Assembly: GCF_003443995.1 (NCBI RefSeq)
Contig: NZ_QWEY01000016.1
Location: forward strand, 1-64,000
Reading direction: 5' to 3'
Source: Pseudotabrizicola alkalilacus
GTDB taxonomy: Bacteria > Pseudomonadota > Alphaproteobacteria > Rhodobacterales > Rhodobacteraceae
DNA: 64,000 nt
Shown here: positions 17,331 to 25,802 of the stretch, piece after piece
Layout of the letters: the number at the start of each line of letters is the position of its first letter
Position numbering within the stretch: position 1 is the stretch's first letter
Notes under the pieces: model-generated
Databases searched by the model: none
What the model saw: the letters and a program-made list of their open reading frames with translations, nothing else
What the model was told of the DNA's origin: nothing
Translations under genes and position numbers: made by a program

Positions 17331-18685
17331 TCTCCTCCGATCATGCCGAAGACGGCATTCATGCTGTCATGGGGTTGCAATGCCATGAAGGCCGCGAAGG
17401 TCTTTCTGGCCCGCTCGCCCGGCAGAGCCTGCGCGGTGCAATCGCTGAATTTCCCGAACAGCTCTGCGTCACTCATCGGGTTGCCCGGACCGCGGCCAAA
17501 CCGTGTCTCTGCCTCGGCTTGCAGAATAGGGCCATCGCGGAGCGTCAGCTTGACTCGACCCAGATAGGCGTTGGCGTCGTCATGGGCGGCGGAGCTGACC
17601 TTTGGCAACAAGCGAGACAGAACAGGCGTGAGGAAGGTGTCATCGTCGAAATCGTTCAACCGAATATGACCATCAACCAGAGCTTTGGCGGTCAGGAACT
17701 GCACCGAGAACTTTGCGTCAAGGCCCGTGCGCGGCTCCGGGCGGTTGGTATGGGCCAGCCGGCGCGTGTGGGTTTCTGTTTCGATGGCTACGATGTTGTC
17801 AGGATCGAACAGCCCGTGTTCGGCGACAAGTTTCAGAGCGGCGTCGATGGCAGAATGCGCAGAGCCGCAGCAAGGATGCTGCTTGATCGCGATGCCGGGA
17901 TTGAGCACCTCCATCTCGCCTTGCCAGTCGGCCAGGATTGCTTCGGCGTCATAGGTGCCTTCGCCGTTGAACAGATTGAAGAACCCATAGGTATGTTCAA
18001 AGGCAGACAGGTTCGCATCCATGCCGCGTGATACCAGCAGCGCTGCCATCACCGCGTTATGCGCTGCCTGACCCACGTGCAGCGGTTTGACAGGCGTGCC
18101 AAAGTTGGACTTCAGGCCCGAGGCCATCGAAACCGCAACACACAGGGCCGTCGCCATCTGGTGCTCGTCAAATTTCATCATCCGGGCCGCAGCTGCTGTC
18201 GCGCCGAATACGCCCAGCGTCGCGGTCGGGTGCCAGCCTTTTTCATAGTGATGCGGCAACAGCCCGCGTGCCATCCGCGTGCAGACCTCCACCCCGGTCA
18301 GATAGGCTTCGATGGCTTCGCCCGCCGTGGCCGCCTGATGCTCGGCCAAGGCCAGCACCACCGGCACGATGGGCGCAGAGGGGTGCCCCCCCATCGTGGT
18401 CGAGCAATCGTCAAAGTCCAGCGCATGCGCCGCGGTTCCATTGATCAGGGCGGCGTGCAGCACAGAGGTCTTCCGCCCGCCCCGTCCCCAGAGCGTTGCC
18501 TGTTTGGCTGACAGCGAGGCATCAAGCACGTCTTCCAGCGTGGCCAGATAGGGGGCATCCAACGCCGCCAAAGCCACGCCGACCGTATCAGCAAAAGCGC
18601 GGCGCGCGATATGGATTGCCTCTGGTGGAACGGTGTCGATGTGAATGCTCAGGGCACGGGTGGCGAGATCGGTTGCAAAGGTCAT
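17327..18685 (-). CDS. MmgE/PrpD family protein (copy 1 of 3)
   Basis: A 452-residue member of the family that includes 2-methylcitrate dehydratase PrpD, cis-aconitate decarboxylase and iminodisuccinate epimerase. Motifs: HALDFDDC (Asp90) with His101, GWHPTAT (His152), GLKSNFGT (Lys192) and IKQHPCC (Lys268). These match the Asp/His/His/Lys/Lys active-site set of cis-aconitate decarboxylase, but a Cys replaces the Thr that follows the DD pair. The sequence suggests a dicarboxylate- or tricarboxylate-like substrate, not a specific reaction. It is the third of three tandem paralogues in transcription order and overlaps the GST gene. Confidence 0.9.
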   Translation of the reverse strand: MTFATDLATRALSIHIDTVPPEAIHIARRAFADTVGVALAALDAPYLATLEDVLDASLSAKQATLWGRGGRKTSVLHAALINGTAAHALDFDDCSTTMGGHPSAPIVPVVLALAEHQAATAGEAIEAYLTGVEVCTRMARGLLPHHYEKGWHPTATLGVFGATAAAARMMKFDEHQMATALCVAVSMASGLKSNFGTPVKPLHVGQAAHNAVMAALLVSRGMDANLSAFEHTYGFFNLFNGEGTYDAEAILADWQGEMEVLNPGIAIKQHPCCGSAHSAIDAALKLVAEHGLFDPDNIVAIETETHTRRLAHTNRPEPRTGLDAKFSVQFLTAKALVDGHIRLNDFDDDTFLTPVLSRLLPKVSSAAHDDANAYLGRVKLTLRDGPILQAEAETRFGRGPGNPMSDAELFGKFSDCTAQALPGERARKTFAAFMALQPHDSMNAVFGMIGGE

Positions 18686-18703
18686 TTCTGTCTCTCCAGC
18701 GGC

Positions 18704-20059
18704 TTAACGTGTTACGGATTCGATGGCGGCGGTCAGATTGGACATGCTTTCCAAACGGTCGAGATCCATCAGCATGGAAAAGACTTGCGCGGCACCGGCG
18801 TCGGTCAAGGTGGCTGCGGCGCAATCAAGGAACTTGGTGGCAAGCATGTCTTGTGGCAATGGCGTTTCGGGCCCACGGCCCAAAGGCGCATCAACCGTGT
18901 GGAAGACCGTTCGACCATCGGCAAGGGTCACATGCACCTCCCCCCCATAATCGCTGGCGGAATCGTCCAGGGGTTGCAGTCGGATCAGGCCCATGATCCG
19001 CGTGACTTCGGGATCGTGCAGCGCTGCGTCCTCAAAGTGATCCAGTCGCACCGCGCCATTCACCAGACCCCGAGCGACGGCATAGGACAACGAGAATTTC
19101 GCATTCAATGCCGAGGTGGCAGGGTTCATCACATGCGGTAGCATCCGGCGCGGGTGCATGCGGACAAGGATATCAGTGACAACCGAGCTGTCAGGCACTT
19201 CGGAAGTGTGCAGCGCGATAGCCGCATCAATCGCGGCATGAACCGAATAGACGCAAGGATACTTCTTGATCGAAATGCCAGGAGCCAAGAGGTCAAGTGG
19301 CTGCGCCCAATCCTTCAGCGAGCGTTCGGGGTCATAGTTGCCGGCACCGTTGAACACCTCCCAGAAACCCTGCGCATGTTCAAAGGCGACGGGGGATGCG
19401 TTGACCCCTTTTGCCGCCATCAGCGCTGCAAACAATCCGTTGCGCGCCGCGATACCCGCGTGCAACGGCTTGGTTGATGTGCCGAAATTCGCCTTGATGC
19501 CCGAGGCAAGGGAGGCGCACATCGCAAGGGCGTGTGCGTATTGCTGAGCGTTCAGTTTCAACAGATACCCCGCCGAAACCGCCGCCCCGAAAATGCCCAA
19601 GGTGGCCGTCGGGTGCCAGCCTTTTTCGTAATGCTGAAAGTTGACGCCCCGTGCAAAGCGGGTCGCCGCTTCAAAGCCAATGACATAGGCATCGACAAAG
19701 TCTTTGCCCGATGCGCCCGTTGTTTCTGCCAAAGCCAGCAGGCCCGGAACGATAATCACCGTAGGGTGTCCTGACAGCGATTTGCTGGTGTCATCATAGT
19801 CAAGCGCATGGCCCGCAGTTCCATTGACAAACGCGGCATCAAGCCGGGACAAACGCTGCTTTCTGCCCAGCAAAAGGCAATCTCCGGCACCATAAATGCC
19901 GGATAACAGCGTTGCTTCTGCGGCGTCGGACCGTGCGCCCAGAAGGGTGCAGCCGATCATGTCGGCGATGGCATTGATCGCCCAGCGTTTTGCCTCGTCT
20001 TCAAACCTGGCAGGGTCCAGCGCAATGATATGGTTTGCAAACTCAAGTGAAAATGACAT
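18704..20059 (-). CDS. MmgE/PrpD family protein (copy 2 of 3)
   Basis: A 451-residue paralogue with the most canonical active site of the three: HALDYDDT (Asp87, Thr91), His98, GWHPTAT (His149), GIKANFGTSTKPLH (Lys189) and IKKYPC (Lys265). GGAG precedes the ATG at 20059, which lies six bases after the stop of copy 3. Copies 1 to 3 share motifs but differ widely elsewhere, so they look like old paralogues, not a recent duplication. Confidence 0.9.
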   Translation of the reverse strand: MSFSLEFANHIIALDPARFEDEAKRWAINAIADMIGCTLLGARSDAAEATLLSGIYGAGDCLLLGRKQRLSRLDAAFVNGTAGHALDYDDTSKSLSGHPTVIIVPGLLALAETTGASGKDFVDAYVIGFEAATRFARGVNFQHYEKGWHPTATLGIFGAAVSAGYLLKLNAQQYAHALAMCASLASGIKANFGTSTKPLHAGIAARNGLFAALMAAKGVNASPVAFEHAQGFWEVFNGAGNYDPERSLKDWAQPLDLLAPGISIKKYPCVYSVHAAIDAAIALHTSEVPDSSVVTDILVRMHPRRMLPHVMNPATSALNAKFSLSYAVARGLVNGAVRLDHFEDAALHDPEVTRIMGLIRLQPLDDSASDYGGEVHVTLADGRTVFHTVDAPLGRGPETPLPQDMLATKFLDCAAATLTDAGAAQVFSMLMDLDRLESMSNLTAAIESVTR

Positions 20060-20065
20060 CCGGGC

Positions 20066-21436
20066 TCACTCCGTCAGGGCCGCTTCCAGGGCGGCAATTG
20101 GCTGCATCATTGCGGTCAGGCGGCGGACCGAGCGTTGTGCCGGCAGATCCAGCAGAGCGCCAAGAAGCGTTTTTGCCCGATCTTTCGAAAGGCTGACTGC
20201 GGCACAGTCGAGAAACTTGGTGGCAAATTGTGCCTCTGTCATCGGGTTCGCGGGACCGCGCCCCATTGCGACACTCGCGCTTGCATCAAGCATCCGGCCA
20301 TCGGTCAGACAAAGCCGGACCGTGGCAGATGACAGATCGGCGGCTTCATGTGGGATGATCTGCACAAGCTGGGAAAGGGCGGCGCAACCCGGATCAAAGA
20401 CCCGGGCAGCGCTGAAATCTTCCAGCGTCACCGTGCCGTCGATCAGGGCGCGTGCAGTCAGATATTGTGTCGAGAACTTTGCATCCAAACCGTCTTTTGG
20501 GCGCGGGCGATCAATATTCTTCAACCGCTTACGGTGCAGCACTACCCGGATCTCGCTAATCTGCGCCACATCCACCAGCGTATGCAGTTCTGCAGCAGCA
20601 TCAATGGCGCAGTGGACAAAGGCGCAGCAGGGATACTGCTTGATGGCCAGACCCGGCGACAGCAGTGCAAAGTCCTGTGCCCAGTTTTCCAGAACCAACT
20701 CCGGCCCTTCGGGTACGGCGCCGCCGAAGCAGGCCATGAAACCAAAACGGTGCTCCAGAACGCCTTGATTGGCCGTCATTCCTGCCTGCGCCAGCAATGC
20801 CGCTTGCAGCCCGTTTCGATTGGCCTGACCCGCGTGGAACGGCTTTGTCATCGTGCCAGAATTGGCCCGCAATCCCGCAGCGGAGGAAGCCGCAATGCCT
20901 ATCGCAGTTGCCATCTGCAACGCGTCCAGCCGCAAAAGTCGTCCACACGCGATTGCCGCCCCGATCACGCCAAAGGTAACTGTCGGATGCCAGCCACGAT
21001 CTGCATGGGCCGGATTCGAGACTCGTGCCAGCCGGATCTCTGCTTCGAGCCCCGCAACATAGGCCACCAGAAGATCTTCGCCGTTGCTGTCAAGCTGGTC
21101 GCCAAGCGCCAACAAGGCTGGCACAATTGAGACCGAAGGATGCCCGTCCATTTCCATGTTGCAGTCGTCGAAATCCAGCGCATGAGCGGCCACACCGTTC
21201 AGTTGCGCCGCATCCAAAGGGTGCAGGCGACGGGCCTCACCAAAGGTCATCGCGGGGCCTAAGTTGCCCGGCACCACGGAACTGACCTTCTGCAGCACCT
21301 CCTCCCCTACCCCGGCAAGGGCGCAACCGACAGTATCGGCAAAGGCACGGTTCGCCCAGCCGATGGCCACTGGACTCAGGTCACGAAAAGACAGCCCGGC
21401 GGCAAGACCCGCCAGGGAGAGTGTAAAAGAAGACAA
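20066..21436 (-). CDS. MmgE/PrpD family protein (copy 3 of 3), altered active-site lysine
   Basis: A 456-residue paralogue, first of the three in transcription order. HALDFDDC (Asp88), His99, GWHPTVT (His150) and IKQYPCC (Lys266) are kept. The conserved GLKxNFGT loop reads GLRANSGTMTKP, so Arg190 replaces the lysine and Ser replaces Phe. The start is a TTG with AGGAG seven bases upstream; no ATG or GTG is available nearby. It begins 20 bases after the stop of the amino-acid ABC ATPase gene. Confidence 0.88.
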   Translation of the reverse strand: MSSFTLSLAGLAAGLSFRDLSPVAIGWANRAFADTVGCALAGVGEEVLQKVSSVVPGNLGPAMTFGEARRLHPLDAAQLNGVAAHALDFDDCNMEMDGHPSVSIVPALLALGDQLDSNGEDLLVAYVAGLEAEIRLARVSNPAHADRGWHPTVTFGVIGAAIACGRLLRLDALQMATAIGIAASSAAGLRANSGTMTKPFHAGQANRNGLQAALLAQAGMTANQGVLEHRFGFMACFGGAVPEGPELVLENWAQDFALLSPGLAIKQYPCCAFVHCAIDAAAELHTLVDVAQISEIRVVLHRKRLKNIDRPRPKDGLDAKFSTQYLTARALIDGTVTLEDFSAARVFDPGCAALSQLVQIIPHEAADLSSATVRLCLTDGRMLDASASVAMGRGPANPMTEAQFATKFLDCAAVSLSKDRAKTLLGALLDLPAQRSVRRLTAMMQPIAALEAALTE

Positions 21437-21456
21437 GTTGTTCTCCTGGCGTTGAA

Positions 21457-22239
21457 CTAGTGCTTCAGGATCTGATCGAGGAAGGTACGGGTGCGTTCAT
21501 GCTGCGGATTGCCAAAGAAACTCTCTGGCGGACCCGTTTCAACGATCTGCCCGTCAGCCATCAGCACAACATTATTCGCGACGGTACGCGCAAAGCCCAT
21601 TTCATGGGTGACCACAATCATGGTCATGCCGCTGTCTGCGAGCTCGATCATGGTGTCGAGCACTTCCTTGATCATTTCGGGGTCAAGTGCAGAAGTCGGC
21701 TCGTCAAACAGCATGATCTCCGGCTCCATGCAAAGCGAGCGTGCAATGGCCACGCGCTGCTGCTGCCCGCCCGACAGTTGCAGCGGATACTTATGTGCCT
21801 GTTCGGGAATGCAAACCTTTTCGAGGAACTGCATTGCCAGCGCATCCGCATCCTTTTTCTTCATCTGACGAACCAAAGTTGGCCCCAGCGTCAGGTTTTC
21901 TAGCACTGTGAGATGGGGGAAAAGGTTGAACGACTGAAACACCATGCCAATATTGCGGCGAATGGCCTCGATATTCTTGATGTTGTCGGTCATCTCCAGC
22001 CCATTGACCCAGATATGACCGCTTTGATGCTCTTCCAACCGGTTGATGCAACGGATCAAGGTCGATTTTCCTGAACCAGAAGGCCCACAGATCACCACCC
22101 GCTCGCCTTTCCGAACCTCCAGATCAACATCTGTCAGAACTTTGAATTGGCCGAACCATTTACACAGGGAACTGATTTTGATGACGGCGTCATTGGTATC
22201 GTGTGTGTCTAGCATTCTTGTCTCCAAGGATTGGGTCAT
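21457..22239 (-). CDS. aapP: Polar amino-acid ABC transporter ATP-binding protein (Aap/Bzt type)
   Basis: A 260-residue ABC ATPase with Walker A GPSGSGKST, signature LSGGQQQRVAIARSL, Walker B IMLFDEPTSALDPEM and the switch histidine in VVTHEMGFA. The phrase INRLEEHQSGHIWVNG is characteristic of the AapP/BztD/GlnQ group. I give the ATG at 22239, which overlaps the upstream stop as ATGA; an in-frame ATG at 22215 has a better GGAG and may be the true start. It energises uptake of acidic or general L-amino acids. Confidence 0.9.
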   Translation of the reverse strand: MTQSLETRMLDTHDTNDAVIKISSLCKWFGQFKVLTDVDLEVRKGERVVICGPSGSGKSTLIRCINRLEEHQSGHIWVNGLEMTDNIKNIEAIRRNIGMVFQSFNLFPHLTVLENLTLGPTLVRQMKKKDADALAMQFLEKVCIPEQAHKYPLQLSGGQQQRVAIARSLCMEPEIMLFDEPTSALDPEMIKEVLDTMIELADSGMTMIVVTHEMGFARTVANNVVLMADGQIVETGPPESFFGNPQHERTRTFLDQILKH

Positions 22240-23336
22240 CAGATACGACCGATGTTGATCCATTTCTCAACCTGGCGCGCATAGCGGGACAGCGCATAGC
22301 CAAAGAAAAGATAGATGAAGGCGATGAACAGGTAGGCCTCGATATAATAACGGCGCCAAAGTGGATCCTGCATGACAGCAGAGGTGGCGGTCAGTATGTC
22401 GAACAACCCGATAATGATAACAAACGAGGTGTTCTTCATTGCCGCAACGATATGGTTGGTGATCGAGGGCAATGCGATCCTCATGGCCTGCGGCAGAATG
22501 ATCCGCCGTGTTGTTTGCCAATAGCTCAGATTGATCGAAGCGGCCGCCTCGTATTGACCTCGTGGCACTGCTTGCAACCCGCCTCGAATAACCTCTGCCT
22601 GATAGCAGGCGAAAAAGATCGCGATGCCCACAGTGATACGAAGCAGCTTGTTCACTTCCATGCCTTGCGGCAGGAACAACGGAAACACATTCACGGCCAC
22701 AAAGAGGATGGTGATCAAAGGCACACCCCGCAGGCACTCGATGAAAATGACCGATATGCCGCGCGCAAAGGGCAGAGGCGAACGACGCCCAAGCGCCAGC
22801 AAGACCGCGACTGGCATGCCGATCAGCACAGTTCCAGTGAACAGGATGATCGTCAGTGGGAGGCCACCCCAGTCGTTCGAGGGCACATAGCGCAAACCGA
22901 ACACGCCACCAAACATCAGAACAGTGATCGCGGTGACAGACGCAATCCAGAGGGGGACCAGAATGCGAAGGTTCCAGAAACGGGGCCAAAGCGAAATGAC
23001 TACCGTGGCAAGATAGACCACAATCATAAGCACCAGCCGCCAATGCTCTTCATAAGGGTAAAGGCCAAACAGCATTGGACGGTGTTTGACACCAATGACT
23101 GCCCAACAGGCCCCCGCTGCTTCGCGGCAGACTTGTGGATCATTGGTCACAAAGACTGCGTCAAGCACACCCCAGCGAAACAAGAGCCATGCAAGAGACA
23201 TGATTGCAAAGCTGACGATGATTGTAAGGACCGACTGGAAGGCATTCTTGAACAGATTCCGTTTCATCCATTCAACAGCAGGCATTCTTGCGTCAGGATC
23301 AAAAGGTGCGGGATTGGCCAGAGAAGGGGATGCCAT
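22239..23336 (-). CDS. aapM: Amino-acid ABC transporter permease (AapM type)
   Basis: A 365-residue inner-membrane permease whose C-terminal half carries the His/Glu/Phe-type permease loop (EVIRGGLQAVPRGQYEAAAS, then LPQAMRIALPSITNHIV). It is longer than simple HisM proteins, having extra N-terminal helices, as AapM and BztC do. Start is the ATG at 23336 (MASPSLANP) with AAGGAG upstream, four bases after the AapQ stop. Confidence 0.9.
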   Translation of the reverse strand: MASPSLANPAPFDPDARMPAVEWMKRNLFKNAFQSVLTIIVSFAIMSLAWLLFRWGVLDAVFVTNDPQVCREAAGACWAVIGVKHRPMLFGLYPYEEHWRLVLMIVVYLATVVISLWPRFWNLRILVPLWIASVTAITVLMFGGVFGLRYVPSNDWGGLPLTIILFTGTVLIGMPVAVLLALGRRSPLPFARGISVIFIECLRGVPLITILFVAVNVFPLFLPQGMEVNKLLRITVGIAIFFACYQAEVIRGGLQAVPRGQYEAAASINLSYWQTTRRIILPQAMRIALPSITNHIVAAMKNTSFVIIIGLFDILTATSAVMQDPLWRRYYIEAYLFIAFIYLFFGYALSRYARQVEKWINIGRI

Positions 23337-23340
23337 GACG

Positions 23341-24540
23341 TCAGCGCTCCTTGATCGCAACAAAGCGGTTGAAAAGGTTCATCACCAGCGATGCCGTCAG
23401 AGAGATGCCGAGATAAACAATCATCATTACAGCAATGGCTTCAACAGCCTGCCCGGTCTGATTCATCATGGTGTTGCCGATGTTCACAAGATCTGGGTAG
23501 CCCACCACAACTGCGATCGAACTGTTCTTGATCAGGCTTACATACTGGCTTGTCAGAGGTGGCACGATCACCCGCATCGCTTGCGGCAGAATGACATAGC
23601 GCATGATAAAACGAGGCTTCAATGCAATGGCGCGGGCGGCTTCCACCTGTCCTTTTGGCGTCGCCTGAATTCCTGATCTGACGATTTCAGCGATAAAGCC
23701 CGAGGCATACATCGAAATACCGATCAGCAATGCCGTAAATTCCGGGCTTATCGAAACCCCACCGACATAGTTGAAACCCTTGGGAACCGGATAACTGATT
23801 TCAGTCGGCGCACCAGCGACAAGCCACACCAGAAACGGCAGGCCCAGGATCAAAGCAAGACCAGGAAGAAGCATATCCACATATCTGCCCGTCACCTCAC
23901 GGTATCGCCTGGCAGCCACCGTTCCGATGATGCAGGCGACAATCCCGAAAGCCAGCGCAAGCCACATCCAGAAATGCACGGGGGTTGACGCCGGTGCCGC
24001 AAAATAAAGACCGCGATTGGTCAGAAACCCAAACTCTCCCAGAACAAAGGCATTCTTCGGTGGTGGCAAATTTCGCAGCACAACAATCCAGAAAATAGCC
24101 TGCAAGATGACCGGGACGTTGCGTACGATCTCCACATAGGTCAGGGCAAGACGCTCCAGCATCCAGTTGCCCGAAACCCGCGCGATCCCGACCATGAATC
24201 CAACCACGGTCGCGATGATAATTCCCGCTGCCGAAACGACAAGTGTGTTCACCAGTCCGACCATAAGTGCATTCAGGTAAGTCGAGCGCGGCGTATAGGG
24301 GATCAGTTTTTCGCCAATCTCAAAATTTGAGACCTGACCAAGGAAGCTGAAACCTGTTGCAATGTTCTGACGGGTCAAATTGTCGACGACGTTGTTGTAA
24401 AGAAACAAGCCAAGCGCACAAATCGCCACAGCCATCAGCACCTGATAAAACGTTGTCCGGATCGCCTTGCTGTAAAGCAGGTCATGTAAGCTGCGCGGCT
24501 TATTTCGACCCGTCGGCGCAGCATGGTAGTGATCTTGCAT
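23341..24540 (-). CDS. aapQ: Amino-acid ABC transporter permease (AapQ type)
   Basis: A 399-residue permease starting MQDHYHAAPTGRNKPRSLHD with GAGG upstream. It has the motif YTPRSTYLNALMVGLVNTLV typical of AapQ/BztB and the C-terminal loop EIVRSGIQATPKGQVEAARA with LPQAMRVIVPPLTSQYV. It pairs with AapM to form the channel. Confidence 0.92.
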   Translation of the reverse strand: MQDHYHAAPTGRNKPRSLHDLLYSKAIRTTFYQVLMAVAICALGLFLYNNVVDNLTRQNIATGFSFLGQVSNFEIGEKLIPYTPRSTYLNALMVGLVNTLVVSAAGIIIATVVGFMVGIARVSGNWMLERLALTYVEIVRNVPVILQAIFWIVVLRNLPPPKNAFVLGEFGFLTNRGLYFAAPASTPVHFWMWLALAFGIVACIIGTVAARRYREVTGRYVDMLLPGLALILGLPFLVWLVAGAPTEISYPVPKGFNYVGGVSISPEFTALLIGISMYASGFIAEIVRSGIQATPKGQVEAARAIALKPRFIMRYVILPQAMRVIVPPLTSQYVSLIKNSSIAVVVGYPDLVNIGNTMMNQTGQAVEAIAVMMIVYLGISLTASLVMNLFNRFVAIKER

Positions 24541-24575
24541 ATAACCTCACTTCATAGTCAGAGGGCATAAAGTGG

Positions 24576-24601
24576 GCCAGCGCCCAAAACGGGGCGCTGG
24601 C
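24576..24601 (-). promoter_or_regulatory. Hairpin after the amino-acid binding-protein gene
   Basis: A perfect 10-bp stem (GCCAGCGCCC / GGGCGCTGGC) with a 6-base loop lies 11 bases after the AapJ stop and before aapQ. There is no T-run. It is suited to protecting the binding-protein transcript or reducing read-through to the membrane genes. Confidence 0.65.
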
Positions 24602-24611
24602 AGGTCAGTGT

Positions 24612-25658
24612 TTACTTGATCGGGAAACCGTACAGGATTCCACCGTCGACCCACTGTTGATTCAGGTCACGATCTAGCTCGATCGGAGTGCCGGGCCCAA
24701 AATGGCGCAGATAAATATCCTCGTAGTTGCCGACCTGTTTGATGGCCTGATAGGCCCAGTCTTGCGAGACGCCCATCTTTTCCCCAAGATCTCCGGTGAC
24801 GCCCAGCATGATCTGAACATCAGGATCGGGCGATTGCAGCATCTCATCAACATTCGCTTGAGACACGCCCATCTCTTCGCCGACGAATGTGGCGTAGACG
24901 GTCCACTTGACCAGATCGTACCAGTGGTCATCGCCCTGGCGCACCGCCATAGCGAGCGGTTCTTTCGAGAAAATACCCGGCAGCATTTTATGCTCTTCAG
25001 GGTTTTCGGTATCGATCGCCCTCACACCCGGCAGCGCAGCCTTGTCTTTTGCCAGCGCATCACAGCGGCCTTCGACATAGTTTGCAACAAGCTGCTTGTT
25101 GTCTTCGATCACAATCGGCGTGTAGCTCATGCCGCGTGCTGAAAACAGTGATGCGATATTCTGCTCGGTCGTAGACCCTGGCGCCATGCAGATAGTGGCA
25201 CCATCCAGATCTTCAAGTTTCTCGATTCCGCTGTCCACATGAACCAGGAACCCTGTGCCGGTATAGAAGATCGGCGGCGTGAAGTTCAGGCCCAGAGACA
25301 CGTCACGGCCCATGGTGGCGGAAACATTTCGCGCCAGAACGTCGACTTCACCGGACTGGATTCCCGGAAAGCGCTGCTGAGAGGACAGAGCAACAAAGCG
25401 GACCTTGGTTGCATCGCCAAACACAACGGCGGCAAGTGCGCGGCAGTAGTCAGCCTCAAAACCCGCCCAATTGCCCTTGTCATCGGGGGCCGCAAATCCG
25501 GGGCGTGAGGGGTGAACACCGCACAGCAGCTCGCCGCGCGCTATGATCGCCTTTATGGTATCACCGCTCTCTGCTGCAGCCGGTGCGACGGACAACAGCA
25601 TAACCGCAAGCGTTGCACTGGCGACGCCGGAATGGAAAACCTTGGTCAAGTCCTTCAT
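24612..25658 (-). CDS. aapJ: Amino-acid ABC transporter periplasmic binding protein (AapJ/BztA type)
   Basis: A 348-residue protein with a signal peptide (MKDLTKVFHSGVASATLAVM to about residue 29, cleavage after APAAA) and the AapJ/BztA core LLCGVHPSRPGFAAPDDKGNW and GFEADYCRALAAAVFGD-like segments. The start at 25658 has GAGAGG upstream. Known relatives bind glutamate, aspartate, glutamine and asparagine. Here the neighbours (PLP lyase, GST, PrpD-like enzymes) hint at an acidic amino acid or a cysteine-type conjugate. Confidence 0.92.
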   Translation of the reverse strand: MKDLTKVFHSGVASATLAVMLLSVAPAAAESGDTIKAIIARGELLCGVHPSRPGFAAPDDKGNWAGFEADYCRALAAVVFGDATKVRFVALSSQQRFPGIQSGEVDVLARNVSATMGRDVSLGLNFTPPIFYTGTGFLVHVDSGIEKLEDLDGATICMAPGSTTEQNIASLFSARGMSYTPIVIEDNKQLVANYVEGRCDALAKDKAALPGVRAIDTENPEEHKMLPGIFSKEPLAMAVRQGDDHWYDLVKWTVYATFVGEEMGVSQANVDEMLQSPDPDVQIMLGVTGDLGEKMGVSQDWAYQAIKQVGNYEDIYLRHFGPGTPIELDRDLNQQWVDGGILYGFPIK

Positions 25659-25745
25659 TTCATTACCTCTCTGATTGCTGGGGTCGGCGATTTCTGCCGC
25701 ATTCTTTTTGACGTGACGCTCCACAAGTTGACGTCGCATGAATCA

Positions 25746-25755
25746 TTGTATACAA
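25746..25755. promoter_or_regulatory. GTATAC palindrome, candidate GntR/FCD operator
   Basis: TTGTATACAA is a perfect 10-base palindrome in the 144-base region between the divergent aapJ and PLP-lyase genes. FadR-type GntR regulators commonly bind sites of the form TnGTATACnA, and a GntR/FCD gene lies at 27104. Binding is inferred. Confidence 0.55.
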
Positions 25756-25764
25756 ATGTTCCCA
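25753..25764 (+). repeat. 12-base element CAAATGTTCCCA, copy A
   Basis: CAAATGTTCCCA overlaps the right half of the GTATAC palindrome. The identical 12 bases occur on the minus strand at 27018-27029, ahead of the GntR gene. The two copies flank the PLP-lyase gene in opposite orientation. Confidence 0.6.
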
Positions 25765-25802
25765 ATGAAGATCAATACGCGCAATGCGTGGGGTGAGAGA
25801 AA

